Source: Chromatiales bacterium
Lineage (GTDB): Bacteria; Pseudomonadota; Gammaproteobacteria; UBA6429; Thiohalophilaceae
Length of the DNA stretch: 64,000 bases
Assembly (NCBI GenBank): GCA_027076325.1
Contig: JALTJZ010000005.1
Coordinates: forward strand, 38,494 to 102,493
Reading direction: 5' to 3'
The notes beneath the pieces were generated by a model. It did no database searches. It worked only from the letters and a program-made list of their open reading frames with translations, and had not been told where the DNA came from. A program made the translations under genes and the position numbers. Shown here one piece after another: positions 8,646 through 18,557 of this stretch (positions are counted from its first letter, which is position 1; each line of letters begins with the position of its first letter).

Positions 8646-10658
8646 TCATTGAATAGCTATGGTTTTATTTTCCAGCAACCTCAGTTGCTGAAGTTCATGC
8701 TTTAATACTTTTCGGCGACTTTCTTCTTTGGTTGTATTCAGCAGTTGGCTATACAGTGCACGGGCATCTTCCAGTAGTCCCGCTTTCGATAAATTATTTG
8801 CGGCCTGATAACGTGCGGTTTGCCCCCAGGGGTCAAGGCCTTCACCATCAGGTAATAAAGCAGACTTCAAATATAAACTAGCCGCTTCCGCATATTGCTT
8901 TTGTGCTTTTTTTGAATCTGCCATCCAGTAATATATCTCACGTCGAAGTTTTATATTCTCCACTTGTTTAATAATAATAGAAAAAACAGTATACGCATAC
9001 TCATGTGCATTGACTGTTTGTAAGTCAAAAACAACCTGCATCAGCTTATCAATGTCTTCTTCACTCAACCGCTGTTGTTGGCTTAATAATTGAGTGAGTG
9101 CCTGAGCACTACCCCTGGCATTACCCCCCATAACCAGAACACGTGCACGCATTAACGACCACATAAATTTGTCGGCACCTTGCGGTGATGTTTTAATGCT
9201 TGCCATCAAATCAGAAGCCAGCCGGATGTTACCTTTACGCAACAAATCATCAACAAGAAAATGGCGAATATCAACTGGTATCTCGCCCTTTGATTTAAAG
9301 TTTTCTGATTTCAGAAAAAGCTTTTTGATCAGTTCCAGACTGCTGTTATTTTCCTCGCCGTTAGTTGCAGCATTATTATTTGCAGAGCTATTGCTTGTCA
9401 GTGATTTTAAAAAAAGTTTTGCCGCTTGTTTTTTTACACTCTTGTCCTGACCACGCAAAATGAGCAAAGCATAAAGCGAACGCGCATTAACAGGCTGACT
9501 CCCATCAATTATCTGTGCAGCATTCAGCCACACTACATCATCCCCCATTAAATACTGTGCTTTATTGCCTATATTAATGGCATTGTCAATATAAGCATCC
9601 CATAGGTCATCAATCGTTAATTTAAACAAACCTTCGGGTAATTTTTTGCTACTGGTATCTGATAAAACAAATTCCATCGCTTTAATCGCTGACAATCTGT
9701 CGCCACTACGCTTTGCTGCTTCTGCCACAATCGACCATAGATAAACTTTTAATTCTGGCTGAACCCATTCACCTTGCATCTGCCTCAAACCTGCCTGTAA
9801 AACTTTACGTGGTGAGCGTGAATCCCTTCTCAACTGTGCAAGCAAATGTAACATACCGGCTTCTGGGTGGCTGGTGTAAGCCGACAAAACAGCCAAAGCT
9901 TCATCTGCCAGATTGTTCATTAATAAAACACGGGCATACAAAATGGTATCATTAATATCACCTTGCCCATAATCCTGCCTGAATCGTGTTATCGCAATAT
10001 GCGCATCTTTAAACAAACCCTCACTCAAATAGCTATGAATAATCATGCGCCGCCAGTGAGGTAACCAACGGTTAATAAATTCAGAGTCAGGTTGTTGATT
10101 TGCCCAGATAACAGAACGTAATACTTGCCGGGCATTTGAATACTCATGAAGATTGAGATAAGCCGATGCCTGTTGTGTTTTAGCCCAATATAAAAATGAT
10201 TGATCAATATCTTTTGGTAAAACGGTTACGCGCTTAACTAACGCCGCATCTTGCCCGGTTAAATTTAACAAACGGATACGTTCACGTTCCCATTTTAGCC
10301 AGCGTTTTGGGTTATTGACATATGCCACTTGCAACTTATTCAGCTCCAATAGCGCTAAATGCAGGGCTCCGGTTTGCGCAATAGCCTGAATGTTGTCCAG
10401 CAGTTTATCCTGAACCGGTTTTACTTCAACTGTATTTTCTGAAGTAGGTTTTTTCGAAGGTGAATTTAATACCGGATTTTTGTCTTTTTCAGAGACAAGC
10501 GGTTGTTTTTTTTCTACGACAGCAGTTGTAACTGGTATTGCCTTTTCTTTTGCTGTTTTTTTAAACGGCTCAGAAACAGCAGGCGATTCTGCCAACGTCG
10601 TAAGCGGTAAAATAAAGATAAAAGGCAATACAGAAAAGCGAGCACTACTCTTCAGCAT
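8646..10658 (-). CDS. Exported TPR-repeat protein
   Basis: A 670-residue protein of unknown function. An ATG at 10658 gives a clear Sec signal peptide (MLKSSARFSVLPFIFILPLT, then LAES); the longer frame upstream overlaps rplS and is not credible. A Pro/Lys/Val-rich low-complexity stretch (about 30-95) is followed by helical repeats up to the C-terminus, for example QTARYQAANNLSKAGLLEDA near the end, typical of TPR/Sel1-like scaffolds. It is probably periplasmic. It follows rplS on the same strand, but a terminator-like hairpin covers its start codon, so expression may be reduced or separately controlled. Confidence 0.7.
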   Translation of the reverse strand: MLKSSARFSVLPFIFILPLTTLAESPAVSEPFKKTAKEKAIPVTTAVVEKKQPLVSEKDKNPVLNSPSKKPTSENTVEVKPVQDKLLDNIQAIAQTGALHLALLELNKLQVAYVNNPKRWLKWERERIRLLNLTGQDAALVKRVTVLPKDIDQSFLYWAKTQQASAYLNLHEYSNARQVLRSVIWANQQPDSEFINRWLPHWRRMIIHSYLSEGLFKDAHIAITRFRQDYGQGDINDTILYARVLLMNNLADEALAVLSAYTSHPEAGMLHLLAQLRRDSRSPRKVLQAGLRQMQGEWVQPELKVYLWSIVAEAAKRSGDRLSAIKAMEFVLSDTSSKKLPEGLFKLTIDDLWDAYIDNAINIGNKAQYLMGDDVVWLNAAQIIDGSQPVNARSLYALLILRGQDKSVKKQAAKLFLKSLTSNSSANNNAATNGEENNSSLELIKKLFLKSENFKSKGEIPVDIRHFLVDDLLRKGNIRLASDLMASIKTSPQGADKFMWSLMRARVLVMGGNARGSAQALTQLLSQQQRLSEEDIDKLMQVVFDLQTVNAHEYAYTVFSIIIKQVENIKLRREIYYWMADSKKAQKQYAEAASLYLKSALLPDGEGLDPWGQTARYQAANNLSKAGLLEDARALYSQLLNTTKEESRRKVLKHELQQLRLLENKTIAIQ

Positions 10659-10665
10659 TGCTCGC
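10634..10665 (-). terminator. Terminator-like hairpin covering the TPR gene start codon
   Basis: On the minus strand GCGAGCA and TGCTCGC form a 7-bp stem around a 14-base loop, followed by TTTT. The ATG of the TPR gene (10658-10656) lies at the left arm/loop boundary. It may end the ffh-side ribosomal operon after rplS and also hide the next start codon. Confidence 0.45.
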
Positions 10666-10719
10666 TTCAAATGAATCGAAATCTTATATATAGCTGCTAT
10701 CCTTGCAACAAAGCGGTTA

Positions 10720-11064
10720 TTAGCCAAGTTTTTCCTTGATACGCGCTGCTTTACCAGAACGCTCACGTAAATAATAAAGTTTTGCACGACGTACATCACC
10801 ACGACGTTTTACACTAATTGAATCAATCATCGGACTATGTGATTGAAATACTCGCTCAACACCTTCACCATGAGAAATTTTGCGAACAGTGAAAGAAGAA
10901 TTTAAGCCATTATTGCTTTTCGCAATAACGATACCTTCATAAGCCTGCAAACGCTCACGGTTACCTTCTTTTACTTTTACCTGAACAACCACGGTATCAC
11001 CTGAACTAAATTCAGGAATATCTTTTAACTGTTCTACTTCTAATTCATTAATGATGTTACTCAT
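10720..11064 (-). CDS. rplS: Ribosomal protein bL19
   Basis: A 114-residue protein of the large subunit, located at the 30S-50S interface. Its full length and conserved elements are present: [13 protein letters not shown] near the N-terminus, [11 protein letters not shown] in the middle, and [19 protein letters not shown] at the end. It is the last gene of rpsP-rimM-trmD-rplS, 29 bases after trmD. Confidence 0.97.
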   Translation of the reverse strand: MSNIINELEVEQLKDIPEFSSGDTVVVQVKVKEGNRERLQAYEGIVIAKSNNGLNSSFTVRKISHGEGVERVFQSHSPMIDSISVKRRGDVRRAKLYYLRERSGKAARIKEKLG

Positions 11065-11093
11065 AACACTAGCTCCAACGCTTAAAGTCTCAT

Positions 11094-11837
11094 TTAATCA
11101 GCACACTGCTCGCGAATAAATTCATCAAGCAAACACTGTTGTTCTTCGTCCAGATTTATTTTTTCAAGTAAATCCGGACGTCTTAGCCAGGTTCGTCCTA
11201 ATGCCTGTTTCTTTCGCCAGCGATCAATTTTTTTATGATCGCCACTTAATAAAACACCTGGTACCGTTAACCCATCCGTATCTTCTGGACGAGTATAATG
11301 TGGATAATCCAGTAAGCCATCCACAAACGAATCCTGCTCGGCTGAATCGGCATGCCCAAGGGCATCGGGTAATAATCGAATAACGCCATCAATCATTACC
11401 ATCGCGGCCAATTCACCACCGCTTAGTATGTAATCCCCTACCGACCATTCTTCGTCGACTTCGGTTTCTATCAGACGTTCATCCACACCTTCATAGCGAC
11501 CACATACTAAAATTAAATCTTTTCTTGTTGCCAGTGCCTGCAAACCCTGTTGATCCAGTTTGCGCCCCTGTGGCGACAAGTAAGCGACCTTTACATCGTT
11601 GCCGCATTTAAGCCGCGCGGTCTGAATCGCTTTTTTCAATGGCGGGTGCATCATCACCATGCCGGGGCCGCCGCCATAAGGCCGGTCGTCCACTGTGTTA
11701 TTTCTATCGTCCGCAAAGTCCCTTGGGTTCACGGTTGCCAACGTGGCAATTTTTTTTTGAATGGCTCTCCCCGTTATTCCGTAGTCGCTCAATGCCGTAA
11801 ACATTTGCGGGAATAAGGTTATGACTTCAATATGCAT
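11094..11837 (-). CDS. trmD: tRNA (guanine-N1)-methyltransferase TrmD
   Basis: A 247-residue SPOUT methyltransferase that makes m1G37 next to the anticodon and prevents +1 frameshifting. The deep-knot SAM site is visible as [14 protein letters not shown] and [15 protein letters not shown]. The GGGPGMVMM loop near the N-terminus and the C-terminal [12 protein letters not shown] motif are also present. It lies in the canonical operon between rimM and rplS. Confidence 0.97.
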   Translation of the reverse strand: MHIEVITLFPQMFTALSDYGITGRAIQKKIATLATVNPRDFADDRNNTVDDRPYGGGPGMVMMHPPLKKAIQTARLKCGNDVKVAYLSPQGRKLDQQGLQALATRKDLILVCGRYEGVDERLIETEVDEEWSVGDYILSGGELAAMVMIDGVIRLLPDALGHADSAEQDSFVDGLLDYPHYTRPEDTDGLTVPGVLLSGDHKKIDRWRKKQALGRTWLRRPDLLEKINLDEEQQCLLDEFIREQCAD

Positions 11838-11863
11838 CCGCCATTCCTTAACTTAAGAACCAC

Positions 11864-12433
11864 TTAGTCATCTAAATAATCAGGTTGCCAATCAACCTCA
11901 ATCACACCGGCTTCAAGATCCACCTTTAAAATAACGCGTTGCCAAAGATAAGGTATTAAAAATTCTTTTGCCTTATCATTGGTTTTATTCTTCACTTGTG
12001 CAGAACGAACAACCAATACATCGTTGGCACCGGTTTCTAAAATATCGACCACCTGGCCGAATTCATAACCCGCCTGATTAACAACCCTACACGTTTTTAA
12101 ATCACGCCAGTAAAATTCATTTTCCGCAGTTGCTGGTAACTGCGATGCATTAATCGCAATCCGTGCATGCTTTAATGCTTCAGCCTGATCGCGATCATTC
12201 ACGCCTTCTAATTGCGCAATAATGGCTTTACCGTGCTTTTTACCGCTTACCAGTTTAAACGGCCGCCATTGCTTATTAACTTCGATAAACCATGGTGAAT
12301 AATTGAGTATATTTTCACTGGGATCGGTTTCTGAAAAAACCTTTACCCAGCCTTTAACACCAAAAACACCCGAAACCCCGCCTACAATTAATTTTTCATC
12401 ATCAGACGAGCTTAAGCCTGAATTTTTCGACAC
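11864..12433 (-). CDS. rimM: Ribosome maturation factor RimM
   Basis: A 189-residue assembly factor for the head of the 30S subunit; it binds uS19. The N-terminal beta-barrel (GGVSGVFGVKGWVKVFSETD) and the C-terminal PRC-barrel (FLIPYLWQRVILKVD) are complete. I chose GTG at 12433, which gives an MSK start like that of other RimM proteins. A TTG five codons upstream (12448) is an alternative. Neighbours are rpsP and trmD. Confidence 0.93.
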   Translation of the reverse strand: MSKNSGLSSSDDEKLIVGGVSGVFGVKGWVKVFSETDPSENILNYSPWFIEVNKQWRPFKLVSGKKHGKAIIAQLEGVNDRDQAEALKHARIAINASQLPATAENEFYWRDLKTCRVVNQAGYEFGQVVDILETGANDVLVVRSAQVKNKTNDKAKEFLIPYLWQRVILKVDLEAGVIEVDWQPDYLDD

Positions 12434-12472
12434 TGTTACAATGCCCAACCAGACTTACAAATACCACGCAAT

Positions 12473-12718
12473 TTATGCAGCAGCACTTTCTTTAATAAGC
12501 GTATTGACTCGGTCACTGGTTTTTGCGCCTAATTTAACCCAATGCTCAATACGGTCATTGTTTAAATTTAAACGAACTTCCTGACCAGTGGCACCTGGGT
12601 TAAAAAAACCAAGACGCTCAATATAACGACCATCACGTTTGTTACGGCTATCGGTAACAACAATATGATAAAAAGGACGTTTCTTTTGACCGCCACGTGC
12701 TAAACGAATGACTACCAT
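12473..12718 (-). CDS. rpsP: Ribosomal protein bS16
   Basis: An 81-residue small-subunit protein with the full family pattern: [20 protein letters not shown] at the start, the [17 protein letters not shown] core, and the VNTLIK tail. It is the first gene of the rpsP-rimM-trmD-rplS operon and has a plausible promoter about 90 bases upstream. Confidence 0.97.
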   Translation of the reverse strand: MVVIRLARGGQKKRPFYHIVVTDSRNKRDGRYIERLGFFNPGATGQEVRLNLNNDRIEHWVKLGAKTSDRVNTLIKESAAA

Positions 12719-12802
12719 TCTTCTACCTCGATTTTAAAACAAAAATGGAAAATCCTTGCGCAGACCACATCTCTACACAATAGAATTTTCAAACAGGTGC
12801 GC

Positions 12803-12830
12803 ATTGTACTTGAAATTGGTGAAAAGTGAA
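12803..12830 (-). promoter_or_regulatory. Probable sigma70 promoter of the rpsP operon
   Basis: On the minus strand TTCACT, 16 bases and TACAAT lie about 85 bases upstream of rpsP in the only large gap of the block. The -35 box is imperfect. Confidence 0.45.
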
Positions 12831-12962
12831 GGGTTTTGGGGGTAAAAAAAGAAGAAAAAGAAGGAAAACCCACGGCGTCGCAGCGAAATAAAACGCTTAA
12901 AAATTTGGCACTAGCTTTGTTTTACACCCTGTTCGCTGTGCCCCCGTAGTTAAAAACCTTTG

Positions 12963-14318
12963 TTAGAACATACCCGGCGGCATCTGCCCTTTCATTCCAC
13001 GCATCATCTTCGCCATCCCGCCTTTACCCATTTTCTTCATCATTTTCTGCATCTGGCTAAATTGCTTGAGCATCCGGTTCACATCCTGCACTTGTGTACC
13101 CGAACCCGCGGCAATACGGCGCTTGCGCGAGCCTTTGATAACCGCTGGAAAACGGCGCTCATGTGGGGTCATTGAATTAACAATGGCTATCATGCGATTG
13201 ATATTTTTAGGGTCAACCTGGCTCTTGGCCGCCGCGGGGAGTTTGCCCATCCCCGGCAGTTTATCCATTAAACCGGCAATGCCACCCATCTGGTTCATTT
13301 GCACAAACTGGTCTCTAAAATCTTCCAGGTCGAAACCTTTGCCTTTTTTAATCTTTTTAGCCAGCTTTTCGGCTTTGGCAACATCGACATTCTTTTGAAC
13401 ATCTTCAACCAGAGAAACCACGTCCCCCATATCGAGTATGCGCGAAGCCACCCGGTCAGGATGAAATACTTCCAGTGCGCTGGTCTTTTCACCCACGCCC
13501 ATGAATTTAATTGGTTTGCCCGTAATTTGACGAATCGACAGTGCCGCACCACCGCGTGCATCACCGTCCGTTTTGGTGAGTACCACGCCGGTTAGTGGCA
13601 GAGCTTCGTCAAAGGCCTTGGCCGTATTGGCGGCATCCTGTCCGGTCATGCTATCCACAACAAAAAGTGTTTCGGCCGGATTGGCTGCCTTGTGGATGGC
13701 TTTAATTTCATCCATCATTTCATCGTCCACATGCAAGCGACCAGCCGTATCCACAATGACCACATCAAGTTGTTTCAGTTTGGCCTCTTTAACAGCACCT
13801 TTTACAATATCAACCGGCTTTTGTTTTGTATTGCTGGGAAAAAAGGTTGCCCCCACTTCGGTGGCCACGGTTTCTAATTGCTTGATCGCCGCAGGGCGAT
13901 AAATGTCGGCACTGACGACCAGTGTGGATTTTTTCTGGTTTTCTTTAAGCCAGCGCGCCAGCTTGGCAACGGTGGTGGTTTTACCAGCACCTTGCAAGCC
14001 GGCCATTAAAATAACAGCGGGGGGCTGTACGCTAAGCTCTAAACCGGTACTACCATCACCCATCATGGTGACAAGTTCGTCATTCACTACTTTGACAAAC
14101 GCCTGCCCTGGCGTCAGGCTTTTAAGTACCGTATCACCCATGGCCTGTTCACGCACATGGTCAATAAACTGCCGTACCACTGGCAAGGCCACATCCGCTT
14201 CTAACAGCGCCATACGCACTTCGCGCAAGGTGTCTTTGATATTATCTTCTGTAATTCGGCCAACACCACGGACATTACGCAGTGTTTGCCCTAAGCGTTC
14301 CGTTAAACTGTCAAACAT
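12963..14318 (-). CDS. ffh: Signal recognition particle protein Ffh
   Basis: A 451-residue SRP54 GTPase that binds 4.5S RNA and signal sequences and docks with FtsY for cotranslational membrane targeting. The N domain is followed by the G domain with GLQGAGKTTTVAKLA (P-loop), DTAGRL and TKTDGDARGG. The M domain ends in a methionine-rich tail (QMQKMMKKMGKGGMAKMMRG). It is divergent from ypjD-yfjD across the MBL gene, the usual gammaproteobacterial setting. The 244 bases to rpsP hold the rpsP promoter and no gene. Confidence 0.97.
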   Translation of the reverse strand: MFDSLTERLGQTLRNVRGVGRITEDNIKDTLREVRMALLEADVALPVVRQFIDHVREQAMGDTVLKSLTPGQAFVKVVNDELVTMMGDGSTGLELSVQPPAVILMAGLQGAGKTTTVAKLARWLKENQKKSTLVVSADIYRPAAIKQLETVATEVGATFFPSNTKQKPVDIVKGAVKEAKLKQLDVVIVDTAGRLHVDDEMMDEIKAIHKAANPAETLFVVDSMTGQDAANTAKAFDEALPLTGVVLTKTDGDARGGAALSIRQITGKPIKFMGVGEKTSALEVFHPDRVASRILDMGDVVSLVEDVQKNVDVAKAEKLAKKIKKGKGFDLEDFRDQFVQMNQMGGIAGLMDKLPGMGKLPAAAKSQVDPKNINRMIAIVNSMTPHERRFPAVIKGSRKRRIAAGSGTQVQDVNRMLKQFSQMQKMMKKMGKGGMAKMMRGMKGQMPPGMF

Positions 14319-14356
14319 AATGCTCTACAACTTTAATTTATGAAAAATAAAAAGTA

Positions 14357-14440
14357 GTCATTGCGAGCGATAGTGTGGCAATCTTGGCGGGTTGTAGCAC
14401 ACATCAAGTGAAAGATTGCCGCGCTATCGCTCACAATGAC
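14357..14440. repeat. Palindromic interspersed repeat, copy A
   Basis: The arms GTCATTGCGAGCGATAG and CTATCGCTCACAATGAC face each other and continue inward as TGGCAATCTT/AAGATTGCC around a ~26-base unique loop. Copies B (20552-20632) and C (21575-21634) share the arms but not the loop. This fits a REP/MITE-type element. The copy lies downstream of the MBL gene stop and upstream of ffh. Confidence 0.85.
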
Positions 14441-14469
14441 AAATCTGTGTGAACAGAATTATAACCTGA

Positions 14470-15231
14470 TTACAGGCTAAAGATCTTCTGCCCTTGCAGC
14501 GGATAAACCGTGTGGGAGGTAATCGCTTGTTTACACTCACCTAAAATCACATTTTCAAAGCCGGGTTTATTGTGGCTTATATAAACTTCAGGCTGATGCT
14601 TTAGTTTTTTAATATCCGCTGCTAGCAATTCAGCACAATAGTGTCCGGCAATTTTACACAGTTCTTTGTCGGCATTCGAAAAGGCCGCTTCAACCAATAA
14701 TAAATCCAGTGCGTCATGCTCGTTTAAAGCCGCCCAGAAAGTATCATTTGTGGTGGTATCACCGCTGAATGCAAAGACACCCTTGTCCCCCTGAACACGA
14801 TAGCCCACAGCAGCAACGGCATGGTTAACGGCGATCATTTCAATTTCGCGGCCATTGATGCAAACGCTCTCTCCTGGTTCCATCAGTTGGTATTTTAAAA
14901 CAGGCGCTTCAGTCGGCAGGCGTGAAAAGTCCGGCCAGATGGTATTGTTAAATATATGGGTTTGCAGGGCATTGAGTGTTTCAGCCTGGGCATGAATAAC
15001 CACAGGCTGCTTGATACGCTCAAAAATCGAGTCAATAAAAAGAGGGATCCCTGCAATATGATCTAAGTGCGAATGTGTCACAAAAATATGCTTTACGTTC
15101 GACATTTCGTCCAACGTTAAATCGCCTAACCCAGTTCCGGCATCAATTAAAATATCTGAGTCAATTAATAGAGTTGTCGTTCGTAAATCAACGCCCACGC
15201 CCCCACTGCACCCCAACACCCTCAAATCCAT
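14470..15231 (-). CDS. MBL-fold metallohydrolase (RNase Z / class II cAMP phosphodiesterase-like)
   Basis: A 253-residue cytoplasmic metallo-beta-lactamase-fold enzyme. The metal ligands are visible: THSHLDH in the first third, NHAV in the middle, FSGDTT, and a final ISHNKPG histidine. The fold and spacing resemble RNase Z and class II cyclic-nucleotide phosphodiesterases. The substrate cannot be decided from sequence, and there is no RNase Z exosite arm that I can see. It is a single gene on the ffh strand, separated from ffh by repeat copy A. Confidence 0.75.
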   Translation of the reverse strand: MDLRVLGCSGGVGVDLRTTTLLIDSDILIDAGTGLGDLTLDEMSNVKHIFVTHSHLDHIAGIPLFIDSIFERIKQPVVIHAQAETLNALQTHIFNNTIWPDFSRLPTEAPVLKYQLMEPGESVCINGREIEMIAVNHAVAAVGYRVQGDKGVFAFSGDTTTNDTFWAALNEHDALDLLLVEAAFSNADKELCKIAGHYCAELLAADIKKLKHQPEVYISHNKPGFENVILGECKQAITSHTVYPLQGQKIFSL

Positions 15232-15539
15232 CGAGTTTTCCTAATTTCTTTTTTTCATTTATTTAACTCAGTATAAAACATTTTTTACTGATGTCAGTCT
15301 TTACACTTAATTTTGAGTGATTATTAAACATGATTCACGTGAAACCCCACCTAATCCACGGATTCTGCTGCATTTTTAGCATAATTTCTGTCTAGTATAC
15401 TGCCGACTTGTTCACAACACGCAAGCACAAAGCCCCCTGTTACAGCCCAACAATTTAAATCTACTTTCATTTTCGTATCAAGCTATGCGATGATTACCCA
15501 TTAGCCCATATTATTCAAGATAACACAGATTCTATAACA
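15232..15539. other. Divergent intergenic region without a gene
   Basis: This 308-base gap separates the MBL gene (leftward) from ypjD (rightward). It is AT-rich and must carry promoters for both. The only symmetric element I see is TTCACGTGAA at 15334-15343, a perfect 10-bp palindrome that could be a regulator site. No ORF, RNA gene or repeat is apparent. Confidence 0.4.
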
Positions 15540-16346
15540 ATGATTTTAAGCATCACCGGCATCCTTTTTTACATAGTTGCAACCGCTGTGCTATTTAGGC
15601 ATAGCCGTCACAAAAAAAATGGAACCAGCGCAATATCTAAAACTAAGCTGTTACTGCCTGGCTTTGTTGCCATTTTAATTCACGGGTTTTTGTTATTTCA
15701 ATACACACTTTATACCCCACAGGGTCTGGACTTAAGCGTTTATACTATGCTCTCTTTAGTCAGCTGGATTACGTCAACCTTTCTTATTCTGGTTGCATTA
15801 CGCCAGCCAGTAGAATGTTTAGGCATGGTTGTTTTTCCTTTTGCCGCCACAACCTTGTTACTTAGAATAACCAGCGACCACCACCAGTTTATCACCCAGA
15901 TTTCAGCTGGTCTTGAAACACATATTCTGCTATCTATTATTGCCTACAGTGTTTTAAGCATTGCCGCTGTGCAAAGTCTTTTACTTTACATTCAGGATTA
16001 CCATTTACATAACAAGCAACCCGGTGGCTTTATGAGCGCACTCCCCTCGCTTGAAACCATGGAAAATCTGCTGTTTAAAATGATCTGGCTTGGTTTTATT
16101 TTGCTGAGTATTTCACTTATTAGTGGCCTGCCCTATCTTGATGATATCCATCAGCAACACCTGACACATAAAATTATTCTGTCATCCATTGCATGGGTTA
16201 TTTTTGCTATTTTACTTTGGGGTCGCTGGAAGTTTGGCTGGCGAGGCCAATTCGCCATTCGCTGGACATTAGGTGGTTTTGTATTACTTATGCTGGCCTA
16301 TTTTGGCAGCAATATTGTACTACAGGTTATTTTGCAACGTGCTTAA
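15540..16346 (+). CDS. ypjD: YpjD-like inner membrane protein (CcsA/CcmC superfamily)
   Basis: A 268-residue polytopic membrane protein with about eight hydrophobic segments. The family resembles the cytochrome c assembly proteins CcsA/CcmC; the middle part (LETHILLSIIAYSVLSIAAV) contains a histidine in a membrane segment, and WGRWKFGWRGQFAIRW stands before the last helix. The ypjD-yfjD pair divergent from ffh is classical in gammaproteobacteria. A role in haem handling is possible but unproven. No clear Shine-Dalgarno precedes the ATG. Confidence 0.8.
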   Translation: MILSITGILFYIVATAVLFRHSRHKKNGTSAISKTKLLLPGFVAILIHGFLLFQYTLYTPQGLDLSVYTMLSLVSWITSTFLILVALRQPVECLGMVVFPFAATTLLLRITSDHHQFITQISAGLETHILLSIIAYSVLSIAAVQSLLLYIQDYHLHNKQPGGFMSALPSLETMENLLFKMIWLGFILLSISLISGLPYLDDIHQQHLTHKIILSSIAWVIFAILLWGRWKFGWRGQFAIRWTLGGFVLLMLAYFGSNIVLQVILQRA

Positions 16347-16434
16347 TTGCGTTTTAAAAACCCTATTTCTGCTTGACAGGCCGGCCTAAATTCCTAAAAC
16401 TTACCCTATCTCAATTACATAGGTCATAACCTCC

Positions 16435-17736
16435 TTGGACACATTTTCCTTAGGTATGCTATTTGGCATACTTGTTTTTCTTATTCTTGTATCCGGCTTC
16501 TTCTCTGGCTCCGAAACAGGTTTAATGAGTTTAAACCGCTACCGCCTTCGTAACCTGGCCAATAAGAACCACAAAGGTGCACAAAAGGCGCAGCGCCTGC
16601 TTGAAAAGCCCGAGCGTATTATCGGGATGATTTTACTCGGCAACAACTTCGTGAATATTCTTGCAGCCACCATCGCTTCCATCATTGGTATTCGTTTGCT
16701 CGATGATGCAGGCCCCTGGGTCTCAACTTTTGTGTTAACGGGCATTATTCTTATTTTTGCCGAAGTGACCCCGAAAACACTGGCCGCACTGCACCCTGAA
16801 AAATACGCTTTACCGTCTGCCTATATCCTTGAGCCGCTGCTTAAAATATTAACACCATTTGTCTGGATGATTAATAAAGTGACCCGCGCGCTATTTCGCT
16901 TAATGGGCATATCGGCACAACAGCAGTCCGCAACCAGCCTGAGCAGTGATGAAATACGCATTGTGGTCAATGAAGCCAGTTCCATGATCCCTCAGCAGCA
17001 TCAGCGTATGCTGTTGAGCATTTTAGATCTGGAAAAGGTGTCCGTTGAAGATATTATGGTGCCACGTAATGAAGTAGCCGGTATTGACATAGAAGATGAC
17101 TGGCCAACGATTCAGAAGCAGCTCGCCAATAGCCAGCATACACGTTTACCCGTTTACGCCGGCGATATCGACCATATTATAGGCATTATCCATGTACGCA
17201 ATGTGATTAACCTGTTTCAGTCGGAAAAAGGCAGTAAAGACAGCCTGCGAGGTATTATTCGTGAAGCCTACTTTGTGCCTATTTCAACACAATTACATAC
17301 CCAACTGCTCAACTTTCAGAAAGAAAAGCGCCGTATTGCACTGGTTGTAAACGAATACGGCGATATCCAGGGGCTCGTTACACTGGAGGACATCCTGGAA
17401 GAAATTGTCGGTGAATTTACCAGCGATCCCGCAGCAAGCATTAAAGATGTACACCAGATGGAAGACGGAACCTTTCTGGTCAATGGCAGTGCCTCTATTC
17501 GTGACCTGAACAAGCTGCTCAACTGGGAACTGCCGACAGATGGCCCTAAAACAATCAATGGACTGATCATTGAATACCTTGAACATATCCCTGAACCCGG
17601 CACCAGCATGCTGATTGCCGACCATCCAATGGAAATTGTCCATACCACACGCAATACGGTAAAAACAGTGCACATTGATCCTAACTGGAAGACAAATGGA
17701 ACCAGCAAAGACGATGAAAAAATAACCGAGGAGTAA
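16435..17736 (+). CDS. yfjD: CNNM/CorC-family membrane protein with CBS domains (YfjD-like)
   Basis: A 433-residue protein. A DUF21/CNNM transmembrane domain occupies about 1-190 (FFSGSETGLMSLNRYRLRNL is a family signature). Two CBS motifs (about 200-330, with VNEYGDIQGLVTLEDILEEIVG) follow, then a CorC_HlyC domain at the C-terminus. Relatives transport or regulate Mg2+/Co2+. The start is a TTG; it aligns with the E. coli YfjD N-terminus, whereas the next ATG, seven codons in, would clip the first helix. It follows ypjD by 88 bases on the same strand. Confidence 0.88.
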   Translation: MDTFSLGMLFGILVFLILVSGFFSGSETGLMSLNRYRLRNLANKNHKGAQKAQRLLEKPERIIGMILLGNNFVNILAATIASIIGIRLLDDAGPWVSTFVLTGIILIFAEVTPKTLAALHPEKYALPSAYILEPLLKILTPFVWMINKVTRALFRLMGISAQQQSATSLSSDEIRIVVNEASSMIPQQHQRMLLSILDLEKVSVEDIMVPRNEVAGIDIEDDWPTIQKQLANSQHTRLPVYAGDIDHIIGIIHVRNVINLFQSEKGSKDSLRGIIREAYFVPISTQLHTQLLNFQKEKRRIALVVNEYGDIQGLVTLEDILEEIVGEFTSDPAASIKDVHQMEDGTFLVNGSASIRDLNKLLNWELPTDGPKTINGLIIEYLEHIPEPGTSMLIADHPMEIVHTTRNTVKTVHIDPNWKTNGTSKDDEKITEE

Positions 17737-17854
17737 AAGGTAGTAAAATTCTGCCAAAAGGCTGCCAAAGTATGTCAGAAACCTGAAATGCAGGCTATAA
17801 TCCATAAGAATACTTACTATAATCAGATAATTAGCATAAATTCAGGAGTTATTA

Positions 17855-18526
17855 GTGTCGAAACTGACGCTTTCATTTAAAGGGCAACTACTCAAAGTTT
17901 TCCCCGTTCGTCCCGGCAGTATGATCGTTGGCAGTGACCCCGCAGCGGATATTCACATTGACAGTCTGGCTATTGAACCACAACATATCCAGATAGATAC
18001 GGAGCAACAGACTTCCCGTATAAAAGCACTGTCTCAGGAAAACGGCACCTTTGTTAATCAGGAAAAAATTGAAACCCATCAACTAAAAGATGGCGATACA
18101 ATTCGCGTTGGTAAACATACACTAACATATATTTTTGAAGAGCTGCCGGAAGAGGATATGCTGCAAGCCATCAATAATGTAGATGTCACTCTGGACGACA
18201 CCCCCCAACCCCCCACTCCAGCCATAGCCGAACCGGAAGCCCCCACCGAACCACCCGTAAAACAAAAACAGGACGGCTGGTTACAAATTATGTCTGGGCA
18301 GAACCTGGGCAAAACGCTCAGCCTGCACCGCTCCATGACGAACCTGGGCAAACCCGGTTTGGCAACCGCCGTTATTGCCCACCGTGAAAGCGGCTACTAT
18401 ATTTCACATCTGGAAGGCAAAATGCCGTTGCAAATAAACTCGCAACCCACCGAACAAACAACTAAGCTTAATCCAGACGATATTATTCAAATTGGTAATA
18501 TCAAAATGCAATTCTATCTGGAATAA
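17855..18526 (+). CDS. Protein with two FHA domains
   Basis: A 223-residue protein starting at GTG with CAGGAG eight bases upstream. An FHA domain spans about 1-95 (the GS near 26 and NGTFVN near 62 fit the phosphothreonine-binding loops). A proline-rich linker follows (about 110-135), then a second, weaker FHA-like domain to the end (NLGKPGL, ending DDIIQIGNIKMQFYLE). FHA domains read phosphothreonine. No Ser/Thr kinase gene is adjacent. A PilZ gene follows after 31 bases, so the pair may act together in signalling. Confidence 0.75.
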   Translation: MSKLTLSFKGQLLKVFPVRPGSMIVGSDPAADIHIDSLAIEPQHIQIDTEQQTSRIKALSQENGTFVNQEKIETHQLKDGDTIRVGKHTLTYIFEELPEEDMLQAINNVDVTLDDTPQPPTPAIAEPEAPTEPPVKQKQDGWLQIMSGQNLGKTLSLHRSMTNLGKPGLATAVIAHRESGYYISHLEGKMPLQINSQPTEQTTKLNPDDIIQIGNIKMQFYLE

Positions 18527-18557
18527 TTTATTTATTCATACCAGGGGGCAGCCCGAA

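Noticed and set aside
10659-10802. N-terminal extension of the TPR protein
   Set aside because: It overlaps rplS and lacks a signal peptide; the internal ATG at 10658 gives a clean signal sequence.
12960-14343. Several long ORFs opposite ffh
   Set aside because: They are antisense shadows of a strongly conserved gene and have no features of their own.
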